5,461 bases of DNA. Origin: Reyranella sp. Its GTDB lineage: Bacteria > Pseudomonadota > Alphaproteobacteria > Reyranellales > Reyranellaceae. Positions 4,757 through 5,461 of this stretch are shown here, piece after piece. The translations under genes were made by a program, and so were the position numbers. The stretch lies in assembly GCA_016780605.1 (NCBI GenBank), contig JADHLS010000440.1, positions 1 through 5,461 on the forward strand, read 5' to 3'. Position 1 is the first letter of the stretch, and each line of letters starts with the position of its first letter. The notes beneath the pieces were generated by a model that saw only the letters and a program-made list of their open reading frames with translations, did no database searches and was not told where the DNA came from.

Positions 4757-5461
4757 ATGCAATTCACCCCTGAACATGCCGAGATCCGCCGCACGCTGCG
4801 CGCCATCATCGACAAGGACATCAACCCGCATGTCGACAAGTGGGAGGAGGACGGCATCTTCCCCGCCCACGAGGTCTTCAAGAAGCTGGGCGATGCCGGG
4901 CTGCTCGGCATCAACAAGCCGACGGAATACGGCGGCATGGGCCTCGACTACTCCTACGCCATGGTGATGGCCGAGGAGCTGGGCCACATCAATTGCGGCT
5001 CGGTGCCCATGGCGATCGGCGTGCAGACGGACATGGCAACGCCAGCGCTGGCCCGCTATGGCAGCGACGAGCTGCGCAAGCAGTTCCTGGCGCCGTCGAT
5101 CGCCGGTGACTACGTGGCCTGCCTCGGCGTCTCCGAAGTCGGCGCCGGCTCCGACGTCGCCTCGCTCAAGACGACGGCCAAGCGGGTCGGCGGCGACTGG
5201 GTGATCAACGGCGGCAAGATGTGGACCACCAACGGCACCCAGGCCGACTGGATGTGCCTCTTGGCCAACACCGGCGAAGGTCCGGTGCACAAGAACAAGT
5301 CCCTGATCGTGGTCCCGATGAAGACCAAGGGCGTCCAGGTCGTCAAAAAGCTCGACAAGCTCGGCATGCGCTCCTCCGACACCGCGCAAATCTTCTTCGA
5401 CGAGGTGAAGGTGCCCGTGCGCCACACGATCGGCCAGGAGGGCATGGGCTTCGTCTACCAG
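4757..5461 (+). CDS. atuD: acyl-CoA dehydrogenase, citronellyl-CoA dehydrogenase-like (second paralog, 3' partial)
   Basis: The first 235 codons of a second FAD-dependent acyl-CoA dehydrogenase, open at the right edge. It aligns without gaps to the preceding gene, with 181 of 235 residues identical by hand count. Visible features are MQFTPEH at the N-terminus, NKPTEYGGMGLDYSYAM (53-69), GSVPMAIGVQTDMATPALARYGSDELR (81-107), the FAD-domain signatures VSEVGAGSDVAS (125-136) and WVINGGKMWTTNG (148-160), and the Lys-rich loop KKLDKLGMRSSD (197-208). The catalytic Glu region and C-terminal helical domain lie beyond the window. The motifs look like AtuD (citronellyl-CoA dehydrogenase), perhaps more so than the first copy. 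It is separated from the first copy by 90 nt filled with an inverted repeat, but is on the same strand with a good Shine-Dalgarno, so it is probably still part of the operon. The two enzymes may divide stereoisomers or chain lengths, or form mixed oligomers; this is inference. Confidence 0.85.
   Translation, partial: MQFTPEHAEIRRTLRAIIDKDINPHVDKWEEDGIFPAHEVFKKLGDAGLLGINKPTEYGGMGLDYSYAMVMAEELGHINCGSVPMAIGVQTDMATPALARYGSDELRKQFLAPSIAGDYVACLGVSEVGAGSDVASLKTTAKRVGGDWVINGGKMWTTNGTQADWMCLLANTGEGPVHKNKSLIVVPMKTKGVQVVKKLDKLGMRSSDTAQIFFDEVKVPVRHTIGQEGMGFVYQ

Noticed and set aside
3476..5425. 649-codon open frame on the minus strand antisense to both dehydrogenase genes
   Set aside because: It is His/Ala/Asp/Leu-rich, shows two copies of the same pattern because the genes beneath it are paralogs, and has no family motifs. 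GC-rich codon bias leaves this antisense frame free of stops.
3506..5461. A single dehydrogenase gene duplicated by an assembly error
   Set aside because: The copies differ at 54 of 235 residues, so this is a true tandem paralog pair and not an assembly artefact.

Overview
This is a high-GC bacterial window whose gene families and codon style suggest an alphaproteobacterium; that assignment is inferred from style alone. The main content is the 5' part of a catabolic operon on the + strand that closely resembles the acyclic terpene utilization (atu: citronellol/geraniol degradation) clusters of Pseudomonas. In order it holds a PECR/DECR-like short-chain dehydrogenase (atuB position, 1020-1883), a biotin-dependent acyl-CoA carboxyltransferase of the geranyl-CoA carboxylase beta type (atuC, 1885-3501), and two paralogous citronellyl-CoA dehydrogenase-like flavoproteins (atuD-like, 3506-4666 and 4757 to the window end). 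The first three genes are packed with gaps of 1 and 4 nt, so they look co-transcribed and translationally coupled.

On the opposite strand, diverging from the operon, lie a 98-aa SCP2-type sterol/lipid-binding protein (618-914) and the N-terminal 182 residues of a class I glutamine amidotransferase (1-547, running off the left edge). The 105-bp divergent intergenic region (915-1019) carries two palindromes: a 22-bp MerR-type one (956-977) with promoter-like -35 hexamers at its ends, and a perfect 18-bp TetR-type one (987-1004). This suggests dual control of the degradation operon and perhaps of the SCP2 gene.

Expected pathway logic: the SDR may act on a terpenol/terpenal or on an enoyl-CoA; an AtuD-type dehydrogenase oxidises citronellyl-CoA to geranyl-CoA (cis or trans); the AtuC carboxyltransferase, with a biotin carboxylase/BCCP subunit (AtuF) not present here, carboxylates the gamma-methyl carbon, allowing later beta-oxidation. 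AtuE (hydratase) and AtuF would be expected downstream of the right edge.

Non-coding structure: a 73-nt inverted repeat with 30-bp perfect arms (4671-4743) fills the gap between the two atuD paralogs and looks like a REP/BIME-type element. A dispersed-repeat-like sequence (571-597) sits between the SCP2 and amidotransferase genes. No stretch over 300 nt lacks a gene, and I saw no RNA genes, CRISPR arrays or insertion sequences. I do not see a wholly new system. The best leads are the dual-operator switch, the paired AtuD paralogs with uneven divergence, and the palindromic element between them.
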